The translations under genes were made by a program, and so were the position numbers. This document shows positions 40,949 through 50,946 of a stretch of 64,000 bases of DNA, one piece after another. The stretch's first letter is position 1, and each line of letters starts with the position of its first letter. Under the pieces are notes generated by a model. It was not told the DNA's origin. It did no database searches and was given only the letters and a program-made list of their open reading frames with translations. Origin of the DNA: Capitella teleta (Eukaryota; Annelida; Polychaeta; Capitellidae); NCBI GenBank assembly GCA_000328365.1, contig KB306751.1, positions 12,092-76,091 on the forward strand, in the 5' to 3' direction.

Positions 40949-41435
40949 AAGGGATGCTGTACTATGCGATGGAACTGCATGATGTTGTCAAATCAGGGAT
41001 AGTTCACACATATAGCAACACCAAATGACCAGCAAACCTCAAGATTTCAAACCACAAAGATCGAGCAAAACAATTTAGCAGCAATCTGTTGCTTGACATC
41101 AAAATATCAGAATGCTGCATTTTACAATTAAAGCTGTAGATCACAGGACACAAATAATTGCTTGAGAGTGCATTCAATGTCCAGTTGAACATTCTACTTG
41201 TTCAATCTCCGTCTGTGTTCAATCATAATAAACACCGACAGGGATTATTTTACCAAATTAAACATAGCTGACATGCATTGAGAGTCTAATTATTTGAATT
41301 TCCAACTATATCTTAAAATTGTGTATGTAATATGCTTTATAAAATATTATTCGATTAAAATTTATAATTACCAGAATAATAATAATTTGCAAATATTAAG
41401 TCCGACTACAGAGACACACAACACATTCAACTCAC

Positions 41436-41872
41436 CTGGGAGGCAAGAAAAGGATCCTTCAAAATATCCCTTTATTGAACATGACATTGCCCCATCAAAG
41501 TTCCTATTGGGGATGTCAATCTTACAACTTTGCTTCCCAGAACATAATTGGTCAGAGAGGTAAAGGACATCAGTGGTACAGTGAGAGAAATCCTGATCAT
41601 GCAAGTCATCATAACATGCCGTGGGATCCATCCTTCCAAACAAAGCGTGGCCCATAAGAGCCACACTTCCTTCTGGACATCTGGCATCAAATGATTCATA
41701 AAAGCACACATCCTCTCTATGTCCTGATACCAAGAGAGAAATATAATATGTTGAGGAACACAATGGAAACAGCCTTTGGCCTCAGATGCTTACCTGCTTG
41801 TGCAGGAAACACCAAAGATATCCGCAAGAAGAGGACACAGAAGATGAATGAATTGCAGTCTGAGATATCCAT
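41436..41872 (-). CDS. Variable unit 4 (signal exon + SUEL lectin exon)
   Basis: Signal exon 41794-41872 (MDISDCNSFIFCVLFL, 79 bp) and lectin exon 41436-41723 (288 bp). Unit-specific residues include GHREDVCFYES, CPEGSVALMGH, DQLCSGKQSC and IPNRNFDGAM. The 700-bp interval between its lectin donor and the unit 3 start shows no additional coding exon. Confidence 0.87.
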
Positions 41873-41975
41873 AGTGTATGTCAACCTTAGTAATTTCAGT
41901 AACTAGTGTCCATTTGTAGCCAATATTCCTGAATCGAACAACTCAAGTTTAGGTGTCTGCTTGGCTGGGCCTCTG

Positions 41976-42046
41976 AGCACAATATTGGATCAACATTGAT
42001 GCAGCCCAACTAACTCATTATTCATGAGGTTGTTCCATGCACTGTG
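41976..42046 (-). promoter_or_regulatory. Conserved cluster promoter element, unit 4
   Basis: Core GAACAACCTCATGAATAAT followed by GAGTTAG, then TGCATCAATGTTGATCCAAT and ATTGTGCT. 104 bp before the unit 4 ATG. Confidence 0.84.
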
Positions 42047-42351
42047 AGAACCATGTGTTATGACAGAAGCACAAATGTAAAGGGGGGTTTAAGATTTAAT
42101 GTGTGTGCACATTGCATTATTATAATATATTCATAGGTATAATAAAAAAACTGTATAATGCATGTTTCTGGAAGAGTAGTCTAATTTAAATATACAAACA
42201 TTTGTATAGGTTATTGAGAATTATGGTTGGAATAAAAAAGTCTTCAAATGTAGAGTTAAGTATCTATTCATATTGGCTTGAATTTACTGCATACTGTAAT
42301 AAACAATATGCTTGGCCATTCATGTCTGAAACACACTTGAAAATAAACTAC

Positions 42352-43035
42352 AGTAAAACCTCGATGTATCGAACGTTCATCCCTCGAATGTCTCCCTGTG
42401 TCAAAGTGTTTTCGAAGTCCCAACGATTCTTCTATACTTTACTATTAGCACTAAAATCCGTCCCTCGAACGTCTCATTCTTGAATTTATCCTTGTGTCGA
42501 AGTGTTTTCGAAGTCCCCGGAACATATTCATGTTGTCATATTCATGGGATAGTCAGTTGTTTACAAAGTATCAAAACATCACGCCCCCACAAAGCAGTCG
42601 GCAGCCTTTATCTCTCCTCTGTTTACGCCGCGATCAGAGCTTTGATTGGCTGACTCCAAAGATCAACGGACCGTGGATCTCAACTAAGCTATAAGGCATA
42701 TTGTTGTTGGTGTATTTGTGATGATCTTTAATGAATGACCGACAAAAGACCACGCGCATTCGAAGCTAGAGTTAATTAAAGAAATTTAGCCTTAGATCTA
42801 CATGTTGATAAATATTTGTTAATTAAAAGTTTCAATCTCAATTTCTCCTATAATCATTTCTTTGGTCTAGATTTCTCGTAAGTCATGAGATCACCGTTCA
42901 TAGTTTATGAGTTCATAACGCATGCATTTAATCATAACGTCAGAGCACGGTTTGGAATCATAACGGTCATATCATAACGGCCTCGATCTATCCCTCGAAG
43001 TATCCTTGAGTCGAAGTATTTGTACTAAACCCATG
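42352..43035. mobile_element. Possible pogo/Tigger-like non-autonomous element
   Basis: The left end reads CAGTAAAACCTCGATGTATC, like the terminal repeats of pogo-type elements. TCGAA/GTCGAAGT words recur near both ends (about 42370-42530 and 42985-43020). The right terminal repeat is not clean and I cannot fix the boundary. It would sit in the interval between units 5 and 4. No transposase frame. Confidence 0.35.
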
Positions 43036-43189
43036 CAAATGTAGGTGTAGGTGAGACCAATGTAGGTTGCAGCAGCACATATACAATGCTATGTAGACTA
43101 ATGCAGACCTATGTGGGTCATCTTGCTATGTTTATATTTTACAGAAATAATTTAAAGACAAACAGACCATTTTATCTAATTTCTCTTAC

Positions 43190-43623
43190 CTTGTATGCAA
43201 GTAAATGCAGCTTCTAAATAACCTTTTGTTGCCTTACAAGGCATTGCAGCATCGAAGTTTCCATTTGGTACATTTATCTGGCAGGTAATTTTTCCTGAGC
43301 ACATTTGGTCTGCAAGATGCAGCACGTCAGTTGTACAGTGTGAGAAGTCTTGGTCTTGAAATTCCTCATAACACTGAGCAGAATCCATTCTGCCAAACAA
43401 AGCTGTGTTCATTAGGACTACATTCCCTTCAGAGCATCTGGCATCAAAAGAATTATAGTAGCAGACGTCCTCACTTTGGCCTGACAGCAAGGGAAGAGAT
43501 TTTGAGAAACACAATGGCCACTGTGGCAAGCCTCAAATGCTTACCTGCTCTAGCACAAAAAAACCCTGGAATTTGGATTGCAAACACACAAATATAGGAG
43601 AAATACAATCCTATGATATCCAT
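43190..43623 (-). CDS. Variable unit 5 (signal exon + SUEL lectin exon)
   Basis: Signal exon 43545-43623 (MDIIGLYFSYICVFAIQIPG, 79 bp) and lectin exon 43190-43480 (291 bp). One codon longer than the other units because of PCKATKGYL near the end; receptor D has the same length. It has CSEGNVVLMNTALFGRM and ends CIQG. It is the most diverged of units 1-9. Confidence 0.87.
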
Positions 43624-43720
43624 TGTTATTTTGGGAGTTTAAATACCCATTGGCAAATATCCACTTGTGGTAAATATTCCCTGAATACACATTTGCTAAT
43701 ACAGCCTGGCTGAAGATTTT

Positions 43721-43791
43721 AGCACAATATTTGATCAATATTGATGCAGCCCATCTGATTCATTATTCATGAGGTTGTTCTGCACACTGTG
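43721..43791 (-). promoter_or_regulatory. Conserved cluster promoter element, unit 5
   Basis: Core ATGAATAATGAATCAG, palindrome ATCAATATTGAT, then CAAATATTGTGCT. 98 bp before the unit 5 ATG. Confidence 0.84.
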
Positions 43792-43840
43792 AGAAATTTG
43801 TGTTGGTAAGAACAATGGTGAGGACCACACTTATGTGTTG

Positions 43841-44190
43841 AGTGAGTGAGTGAGTGATGGGGTTTTACGACTCCACCCAATCCGATCGGATGATACGGGC
43901 ACCAGAACAGAAGGCCCGGGACCGGGGTTTTCCCCTACTCTTATCGATAAATCCCAAGGGTTCTTTATCCTGCATACCACCATACACAGTAGTACACAGC
44001 GCCCGGCCTTGTTACGCAGTTGGGCAGCACTGCAGAGTCACCAAAGAATTACAATTATAACGGATTACAATTATAATTCACAATCATAACGCCCATGGCC
44101 TGATCGGGTCTCGAATCTGGGACCTCGACCCCCACGGTCGACATTGGATTGTAGTCAGCGGTTTAACCCACTGAGCTATCCTGTGCCCCT
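43841..44190 (-). mobile_element. tRNA-derived SINE, copy 2
   Basis: Same family as 34787-35139. It is flanked by perfect 11-bp direct repeats CTTATGTGTTG (43830-43840 and 44191-44201). The tail on the minus strand is a short CACT repeat. The A and B boxes of the tRNA-like head lie near 44165-44180 and 44107-44118. It inserted between units 6 and 5. Confidence 0.92.
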
Positions 44191-44201
44191 CTTATGTGTT
44201 G

Positions 44202-45084
44202 GGACACACTAATTTATGATGGCTCCCTATATGCGTACATTGAATTTTGTGGTGATATGTTGAACTCCCATAACTTGAAAAGCTCTATAACTTCAACTCA
44301 TTTTCTATCCCCGTGGGCAACATTAGATACATTTATGTCGAAGTTAACACAAATATGCAAAATTTCATATATAGTTGAATGCTAGAGAAACCTTGCCTGT
44401 GATTGGATATAGCTGTCTCAACGAATTGCTCGATTCGGAGCGTCTAATCAGCATCATTCACACCTTCCTCAAAGTTGACAGCAAGCGGTTCTTGAAGTAA
44501 CTCCCAAATCCTATTCATGCTTACAATAGGTGTAAAAATAAAAATGCACAGCCTCGTTCAATGTTTTCCTTTGTGGTAGGTATTGTTTAAAGACATGCAA
44601 TGATTACAGAAATATATAAAGCGTTTTTCATTGTATTATTCTAGTTTCTTGTTCTGTGCTTGTGTTTTGCAAGAAAAAACTTTAACAGATAGACACACAA
44701 TATTATGATGTAGAGGTCCTTGAAAATACTTTTTGTGAATTTCTGTGATTTTCCTTTTGCCACCTTTTCTTGTTATTGTTATTATCAGATTATTGCATTG
44801 TTCCATTAAATTCAATCAGTATCAAACAGATAGTACTATAGATACACTGTAAAAATAAATTGAAAAAATACAGTGAATAAATCATGATCACTCCCTCAAT
44901 ACAATTGGATCTGTTCAATAGTTTTATCATGGTTGATTCATCCCTTGGATTGACAGAAACACAGAGGTATCGTCAATCTCACTTTTCTTACGCTGGACCA
45001 GAAGAGAGCATATGAAAGCTCTGAATATAATTTGTACTGACTATGTAATATGTGTATATGCACTATATATATGCAAGCACTAAC
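44202..45084. other. Gene-free interval between units 6 and 5
   Basis: AT-rich DNA after the SINE, with no exon on the minus strand that could extend unit 6. The only minus-strand coding sequence in the interval is the lectin exon of unit 6, which starts at its edge. Confidence 0.5.
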
Positions 45085-45517
45085 CTGGGAGACATTGATA
45101 AGATCCAGCAAAATACCCAATCATAATGCAAGTCATAGCCGCATGAAATTTCTCATTAGGTATTTCAATTGAGCAGACTTGTATCCCTGAACACATCTGA
45201 TCAGAGATGGAGAGAACATTTGTCGTGCATTGTGAATAATCCAGATTTTGTCCCTCAGCATAGCACACTGTAGGATCCATTCTCCCAAATAATGCATGTT
45301 CCATAAGGATCATGTTTCCTTGTGGACATCTTGCATCAAAGGATTTATAGTAGCAGACATCTTCTCTTTGTTCTGATACCAAGAGATAGAAGAAATTGAG
45401 AAACATAATGGCGACCGCTGCCAGACACAAAAACGTACCTGCTCTGATACAAAACACTGCCACAATCTGCCACAATATAGAGGAGCAAAGAAGGATGTAT
45501 ATGCTTGCAAAATCCAT
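45085..45517 (-). CDS. Variable unit 6 (signal exon + SUEL lectin exon)
   Basis: Signal exon 45439-45517 (MDFASIYILLCSSILWQIV, 79 bp) and lectin exon 45085-45372 (288 bp). The join residue is glutamate (G|AA) where other units have glycine. The central block YAEGQNLDYSQC is shared with unit 10 (YTDGQNDDYSHC) and not with its neighbours, a possible trace of exchange between distant units. The cysteine after CSG is CSGIQVC. Confidence 0.87.
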
Positions 45518-45612
45518 GATCAAATTAACGTTGAAATATCAAAGGTGTGAATTCGTGTTCGTGTTCTCTAGTATTCAGTAGATAATGGTTGGAACTTGGC
45601 TGGGTCATCCAC

Positions 45613-45682
45613 AGAACAATATTAGATCAATATGGATGCAGCCAAGCTGATAAATTATTCATGAGGTTGTTCCATGCACTGT
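45613..45682 (-). promoter_or_regulatory. Conserved cluster promoter element, unit 6
   Basis: Core ATGAATAATTTATCAG, then GCATCCATATTGATCTAAT and ATTGTTCT. 96 bp before the unit 6 ATG. One of the more drifted copies. Confidence 0.82.
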
Positions 45683-45717
45683 AAAAATATTATGTGTTCA
45701 ATGCACTATTTCGTTGG

Positions 45718-45950
45718 ATTACGACTTCATTATCTATACAGGTTATAAGGGTGCCAGAACAAAAGTAGCACCCAACCATTTTATACAGTTGTACAGCCCA
45801 GTAGAATAAAAAAAACTATTTATTCTAAGTTACAATTAAATTTTACAATCGTGATGCCCATTGCTTGATTGGGTGTCATACTCAAGTCTCAGGACCTCGA
45901 CCTTATCAAGATAGGGTATCAGTCAGGAAGGTCTAAGCTCGGCTCATATT
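45718..45950 (-). mobile_element. Decayed copy of the tRNA-derived SINE
   Basis: Scattered matches to the same element in the same order: TTACGAC, GGTGCCAGAACAAAAG, TACAATTA, ATGCCCATTGC, CTTGATTGGGTGTC and CAGGACCTCGACC. Clearly older than the other two copies. It lies between units 7 and 6, so this family entered the array at least twice. Confidence 0.7.
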
Positions 45951-46473
45951 ATTGTATCAATATAGTATTTTGAATCTTTTGGCAAGTACAATAATTACAA
46001 CCATATAATTAGCAGTACTCGTATAACGGTATATATTGCCTATGAAGCAGTATATAGTCTATTTTGTCTACCAATCGAAACTGTGATGAGCACTTCATTA
46101 ATCCATTGAAGTGATTGGTGAGATGGGATTTGTTTTTTAATGTTCTGGATGCATTTGCAATTATTTCATTAGTCATTGCATTGTATCACCATGATATTAT
46201 AATAATAATGTTTCTATGCATTCTCTTTATACATAACATAGAAATTGATGAAATTTAATATTGATGGAGGGTGTCATCAATTGCATGATGGTAGCAATGA
46301 ATGAAAGAAAAATAATTACGTTATTTAGTTCAATGAGTTAAAGATTGCCAAAGCAACTTGTCAGATCTACAATATCTTTTCAAAATATATCAAGCTATAT
46401 TAAACAGGTGGAATATTACAGTGAAGAGACTATTCAGAAACCAATACCCTTTATCAATGTATGTGTCACTTAC

Positions 46474-46903
46474 CAGGTAAACACAAATATGATGCTTCAA
46501 AATATCCGTTAATCGAGCAGGACATTGCTGCATGGAACTTTTCATTTGGAATCTCAATACTGCATGCCTGTTTGCCAGAACACATCTGATCACTGTGAAA
46601 CAACACATCCGTTGTACAGTGTGAGAAATCCTGACCATGAAAATCATCATAACAAGTTGTTGAGTCCATCCTCCCATATGAAGCATGGTCCATGAGGACT
46701 ACATTTCCTTGTGGGCATCTTGCATCAAAGGATTTATAGTAACAGACATCCTCTCTCTGTCCTGATACCAGAAGAAAGAACGAATTGACAATTACAGCAA
46801 CTATTGTTGACGTTATTAGCTTACCTGCTTTAGCACTAAACACACACGAATTGTGCAGGAAAGCTATCCAATATAATGACATCAAAACACTTGACATATC
46901 CAT
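46474..46903 (-). CDS. Variable unit 7 (signal exon + SUEL lectin exon)
   Basis: Signal exon 46825-46903 (MDMSSVLMSLYWIAFLHNSC, 79 bp) and lectin exon 46474-46761 (288 bp). It keeps the canonical YGR (ASYGRMDSTTC) where most units have FGR. CSGKQACSI and GYFEASYLC are its own variants. Confidence 0.88.
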
Positions 46904-46984
46904 GATGGTTAGGATGCTACAACAGTATAAAGTGTAAGCCACTGGCTTGACGATTTTAGACTGATCTTCTGTTGGCTGTGGCTG

Positions 46985-47055
46985 TACACAATATTAGATC
47001 AACATTGATGCAGCCAAGTTTATTAATTATTCATGAGGTTGTTCTATGCACTGTG
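46985..47055 (-). promoter_or_regulatory. Conserved cluster promoter element, unit 7
   Basis: Core CTCATGAATAATTAATAA, then GCATCAATGTTGATCTAAT and ATTGTGT. 82 bp before the unit 7 ATG, the shortest spacing of the ten. Confidence 0.83.
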
Positions 47056-47632
47056 AGAATGCATTGTGTCACATCTATATTTCCTTGACATTTTGTGGAT
47101 TATTTTTATGTTGGATGTTATGTAAAATTGGCTCAGCTAGTGTATTGATTTGTTCATTGTACTTGCAATTGAAATATTTGGTATTTGGTAGAACAAATAT
47201 TTTCCAGGTACTCACAGCCTAGCTGACATAGAAAGCATTGACATGAAAAGCTAAAATTTGGTTTGAGTGTGGGAGTGTGTTTGGGCTTGAGTGTGGAGTG
47301 TATTTCTGATGAAGATAGAAAGCATCAATGCATGTTCAATTAATATATTTCTGTTTACTGAATTGATTATGCACTTTCTGACAGCCAATTTATCCTTGAG
47401 GGTAAATTTAATCCCTTCACTATTAAATATTATAATACTTGTATGATGTACACCTGGTATAATTGTCTCGGTAATTCTTGGCTTCCTCTGTTCCATGGGA
47501 AAATGTATGAGAAAATGTCATGTTAAAATGGCATTATCAACAATCTGAAGTCGATATTCAGTGCAATAGATGAAACTTGTCAAATATGTGTCGTATTTCA
47601 AAGTAATTCATGATTAAAAGAATAATTCTGAC

Positions 47633-48052
47633 CTGGTAAACAACTGTATGATCCTTCATAGTATCCAGTTATGGAACAAGACATCGCAGCATGAAACTCC
47701 TCATTTGGAATCTCAATTGTGCAACTCTGTTTCCCTGAACACATTTGATCACTGAGGAATAACACATCAGTCGTACAGTGTGAAAAATCCTGGTCATGGA
47801 AATCATCATAACACTGAGTAGAATCCATTCTACCAAACAAAGCATGATCCATGAGGACCACATTCCCCTGAGGACATCTTGCATCAAAAGATTTGTAGTA
47901 ACAGACTTCCTCCGTTTGTCCTGATGTAATATATTGAGAATCAGAATGGTGGAATTTGCTAACCTCAGACACCTACCTGCTCTGGCACAAAACACAGTTG
48001 TAAGGACAGCCAAATATGCTATTAATCTAAGTAATAGATTCCTGGTATCCAT
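47633..48052 (-). CDS. Variable unit 8 (signal exon + SUEL lectin exon)
   Basis: Signal exon 47977-48052 (MDTRNLLLRLIAYLAVLTTV, 76 bp) and lectin exon 47633-47920 (288 bp). 47716-47888 is base-for-base identical to the matching part of unit 9, while the exon edges (VCYYKSF here, VCFYQTF there) differ. That fits recent gene conversion. Confidence 0.88.
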
Positions 48053-48148
48053 TTTGAGTAGTGAACAATTTCTCATAATCCACGAGAATGAAATAAGTTG
48101 CTGATAACCGTTATGCTACCCTTGCTTTGTAAAATGACTGTGGCACCC

Positions 48149-48219
48149 AGCACAATATTGGATCAATATTGATGCAGCCAAGCTGATTAATTATTCATAA
48201 GGTTGTTCTGTGCACTGTG
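48149..48219 (-). promoter_or_regulatory. Conserved cluster promoter element, unit 8
   Basis: Core TTATGAATAATTAATCAG, palindrome ATCAATATTGAT joined to a CCAAT word, then ATTGTGCT. 97 bp before the unit 8 ATG. Confidence 0.85.
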
Positions 48220-49103
48220 TAGGTAGGCTGTTAAGTGGATATCTTAATTTTCTTGAATCGCAGTGGCTGTCACATTTTATTACTGTTATCATACAATTGT
48301 ACACATATTTTTGAATGTTCGGTGCAGATGTCTCTTGGAATCATAGATGTATCATGATATAAGTTGATACTTTGAAAGCCTATAGACAAGATGTGTTCAT
48401 TCAAAGTATTCAGTCAAACTTTAGCTGAAGTATGAAAAATCAGTCCTTCAAGGCTTAATGTGAAAATAATGTCACACTTATATTAATCTGGCCTCACATA
48501 ATCCAGCTTTTCCACAAACTGGCCATGATTCTGGTTTATAAATACTTTTGCACCATAGTTAACTCATTAAGCACAAAAGACGAATATTCGTGTGTTACAC
48601 TATGAAAGGGGAATTATCTGTTACTCAATTTGTTAACTGGTTATGTTTTCTTTTTGTTTATCCGACAGTTTTCATGAAAACAGAGGGCACTGGATCAACA
48701 AGGTGAGAAGGAAGTACTTATTACATCAATTTCACTGAAGCAACAAATATGCATTTTTGCAAAAGCAATTAATCATCAATCAGAAATCAATAAACATTTT
48801 GAATCACTTCTCAAGAATCATAAAAGTATCAAAAATAGCAGCATTTTTTTCTCCAAGACCAAAAAGCTATTGAGTATATGCACGACATAGGTTTTGCTAT
48901 CTGCTGTTCAGTGTCAGTCAAAATCTCCAAAAGAGAATGCTTTGCGAACAAGCTTATTTACCGAAAAGCTGCATAAATATAAATCTATCATGTAACTATG
49001 TAAGGAAATATGTAAAATGACTATAGTCCTGTAACTCCAGCTTTTTCAATTAAGTATGCGTGAATAACCGTAGCTATGTTGCTAACTCAGTTTCACTACT
49101 CAC

Positions 49104-49529
49104 CTGGTATACAACTATAAGATCCTTCAAAATATCCATTTGTAGAGCAAGACATCGCAGCATGAAACTCCTCATTTGGAATCTCTATTGTGCAACTCTG
49201 TTTCCCTGAACACATTTGATCACTGAGGAATAACACATCAGTCGTACAGTGTGAAAAATCCTGGTCATGGAAATCATCATAACACTGAGTAGAATCCATT
49301 CTACCAAACAAAGCATGATCCATGAGGACCACATTCCCCTGAGGACATCTTGCATCAAATGTTTGATAGAAACACACCTCTTCTTTTTGTCCTTGGAAAA
49401 TAAGAGTGTTGAGATTCAGAATGGTGCTTTTGCTTTTCTCAGACACCTACCTGCTTTTGCACAAAATGAACAAGAAAGGACGGCCAAATGCACAACGAAT
49501 CCCCGCAATAAACTCCAATTATTCATCAT
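49104..49529 (-). CDS. Variable unit 9 (signal exon + SUEL lectin exon)
   Basis: Signal exon 49451-49529 (two adjacent ATGs at 49529 and 49526; MMNNWSLLRGFVVHLAVLSC) and lectin exon 49104-49391 (288 bp). The acceptor is CCAAG rather than the TATCAG/CCAG seen in other units. Its core is identical to that of unit 8. It ends CIPG. Confidence 0.88.
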
Positions 49530-49624
49530 GAGAGTTTAAGAGTTTCTGATTATCCAAGAGAATGAACCTAACATCAAATATGAGTCTGATCTCCCTTCTT
49601 TGTAAAATGGAACTGAGGCATGGA

Positions 49625-49694
49625 AAACAATATTGGATCAATATTGATGCAGCCAAGCTGATTAATTATTCATGAGGTTGTTCTGTGCACCGTG
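49625..49694 (-). promoter_or_regulatory. Conserved cluster promoter element, unit 9
   Basis: Core CTCATGAATAATTAATCAG, ATCAATATTGATCCAAT, then ATTGTTTTC. 96 bp before the unit 9 ATG. Nearly the same as the unit 8 copy. Confidence 0.85.
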
Positions 49695-50519
49695 TAGAGT
49701 TACTGTGGTAAATGTAGCACCTTGTAGATATATAAGCCTACATATGCCTGGAAATGTCTATTCAGTTCATGGCCTTCTTATCTCTCTACAATATTGTATT
49801 TCACATATTCATTATCATACAAAACACGACTGTAATCAAACCAGTGATTTTTTCCCATCAACGGTCAAGACTTAAGTCTTCTACAAATGGTGAAATGTCC
49901 ATGCTCCTCCATTTCACCACTCAGCTGACATTGCTCGAACTTATTAAAATTATACAACGAATATATTATAGGCTTCTAAATATTAACCTACATTATTTTA
50001 TATATTTATATGTAGTGTATAATCTATTGCAATTGTAACATTGATTGTCATACTATTATAATTGACTGTTACTGATAAATTTTATTTTCAGTTAATTGTG
50101 ATACTACCATGTTGCACCATCATGGCTAACAATATGCCAGCCCAGTGAATGCTTGTGACATATACTGATGAAGTTTCACTCAATCTCACTTTCTTCATTC
50201 CACTTTAGTTGTTCCATGCTTATGAGATCAATTACCTTCAAACTTTACATTTGCTCAGCCACTTTCTGTTTTTAAATCAGAATTAAAGACTACATTATAA
50301 CAGAGCTTTATTTAAGCATTCAATTTAATTTATTTGTTTTTATTATTTTATATTATTCGATTTTATTTCATTTACTGCTGAATATCACCATTTGTGGTTA
50401 AATGCATTTTAGAGCGGCTGGTGGATTTATTTCACCCACTAGTTTTGTTTGTTTTGCTTCAGAATTAATTACGAATACAATAGGTTTTCAAGTTAGAATA
50501 ATGATCTTGTTTAACCAAC

Positions 50520-50946
50520 CTGGAAGGCAGCTGTACTGTCCTTCAAAATAACCTTTGATGGCACATGGCATCACTTGATCCAACTTCTCATCAGGAACAT
50601 TCACTTTACATTTTCGTGTTCCAGAGCACATCTGGTCTGTGAGCTGCAAAGTATCAGTTGTGCAGTGTGAATAATCATCGTTCTGCCCATCAGTATAGCA
50701 CACTGTTGAGTCCATTCTGCCGTAGAGAGACTTCTCCATGACCACCACATTATCCACTGGACAGCTGGCATCAAAGGAATTGTAATAGCATACTTTCTCT
50801 CGTTGTCCTAATGCAAAGAAACACATTGAGAAACACAATGGGACTGCAGCTAGCCTCAAATGCTCACCTGGTCTGGCACAAAATATCCCCAAAAGATGGA
50901 ACACAAGCACACAAATATAGGAAAAATGGAATCCTACGCTATCCAT
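50520..50946 (-). CDS. Variable unit 10 (signal exon + SUEL lectin exon)
   Basis: Most distal unit. Signal exon 50868-50946 (MDSVGFHFSYICVLVFHLLG, 79 bp) and lectin exon 50520-50807 (288 bp). Diverged residues: SFDASCPVDNVVVMEKSLYGRM keeps YGR but loses the ARCPQG block; CSGTRKCKV replaces CSGKQSC. Its signal peptide (FSYICV) is closest to unit 5. Above it I find no eleventh unit. Confidence 0.86.

Noticed and set aside
37970-50946. Ten independent short secreted lectin genes
   Set aside because: Every unit keeps a good phase-1 donor at the same place after the last cysteine and none has a conserved stop or 3' exon. Intron-retained secreted forms remain possible (unit 3 stops one codon after its donor), but conservation of the donor favours splicing onward.
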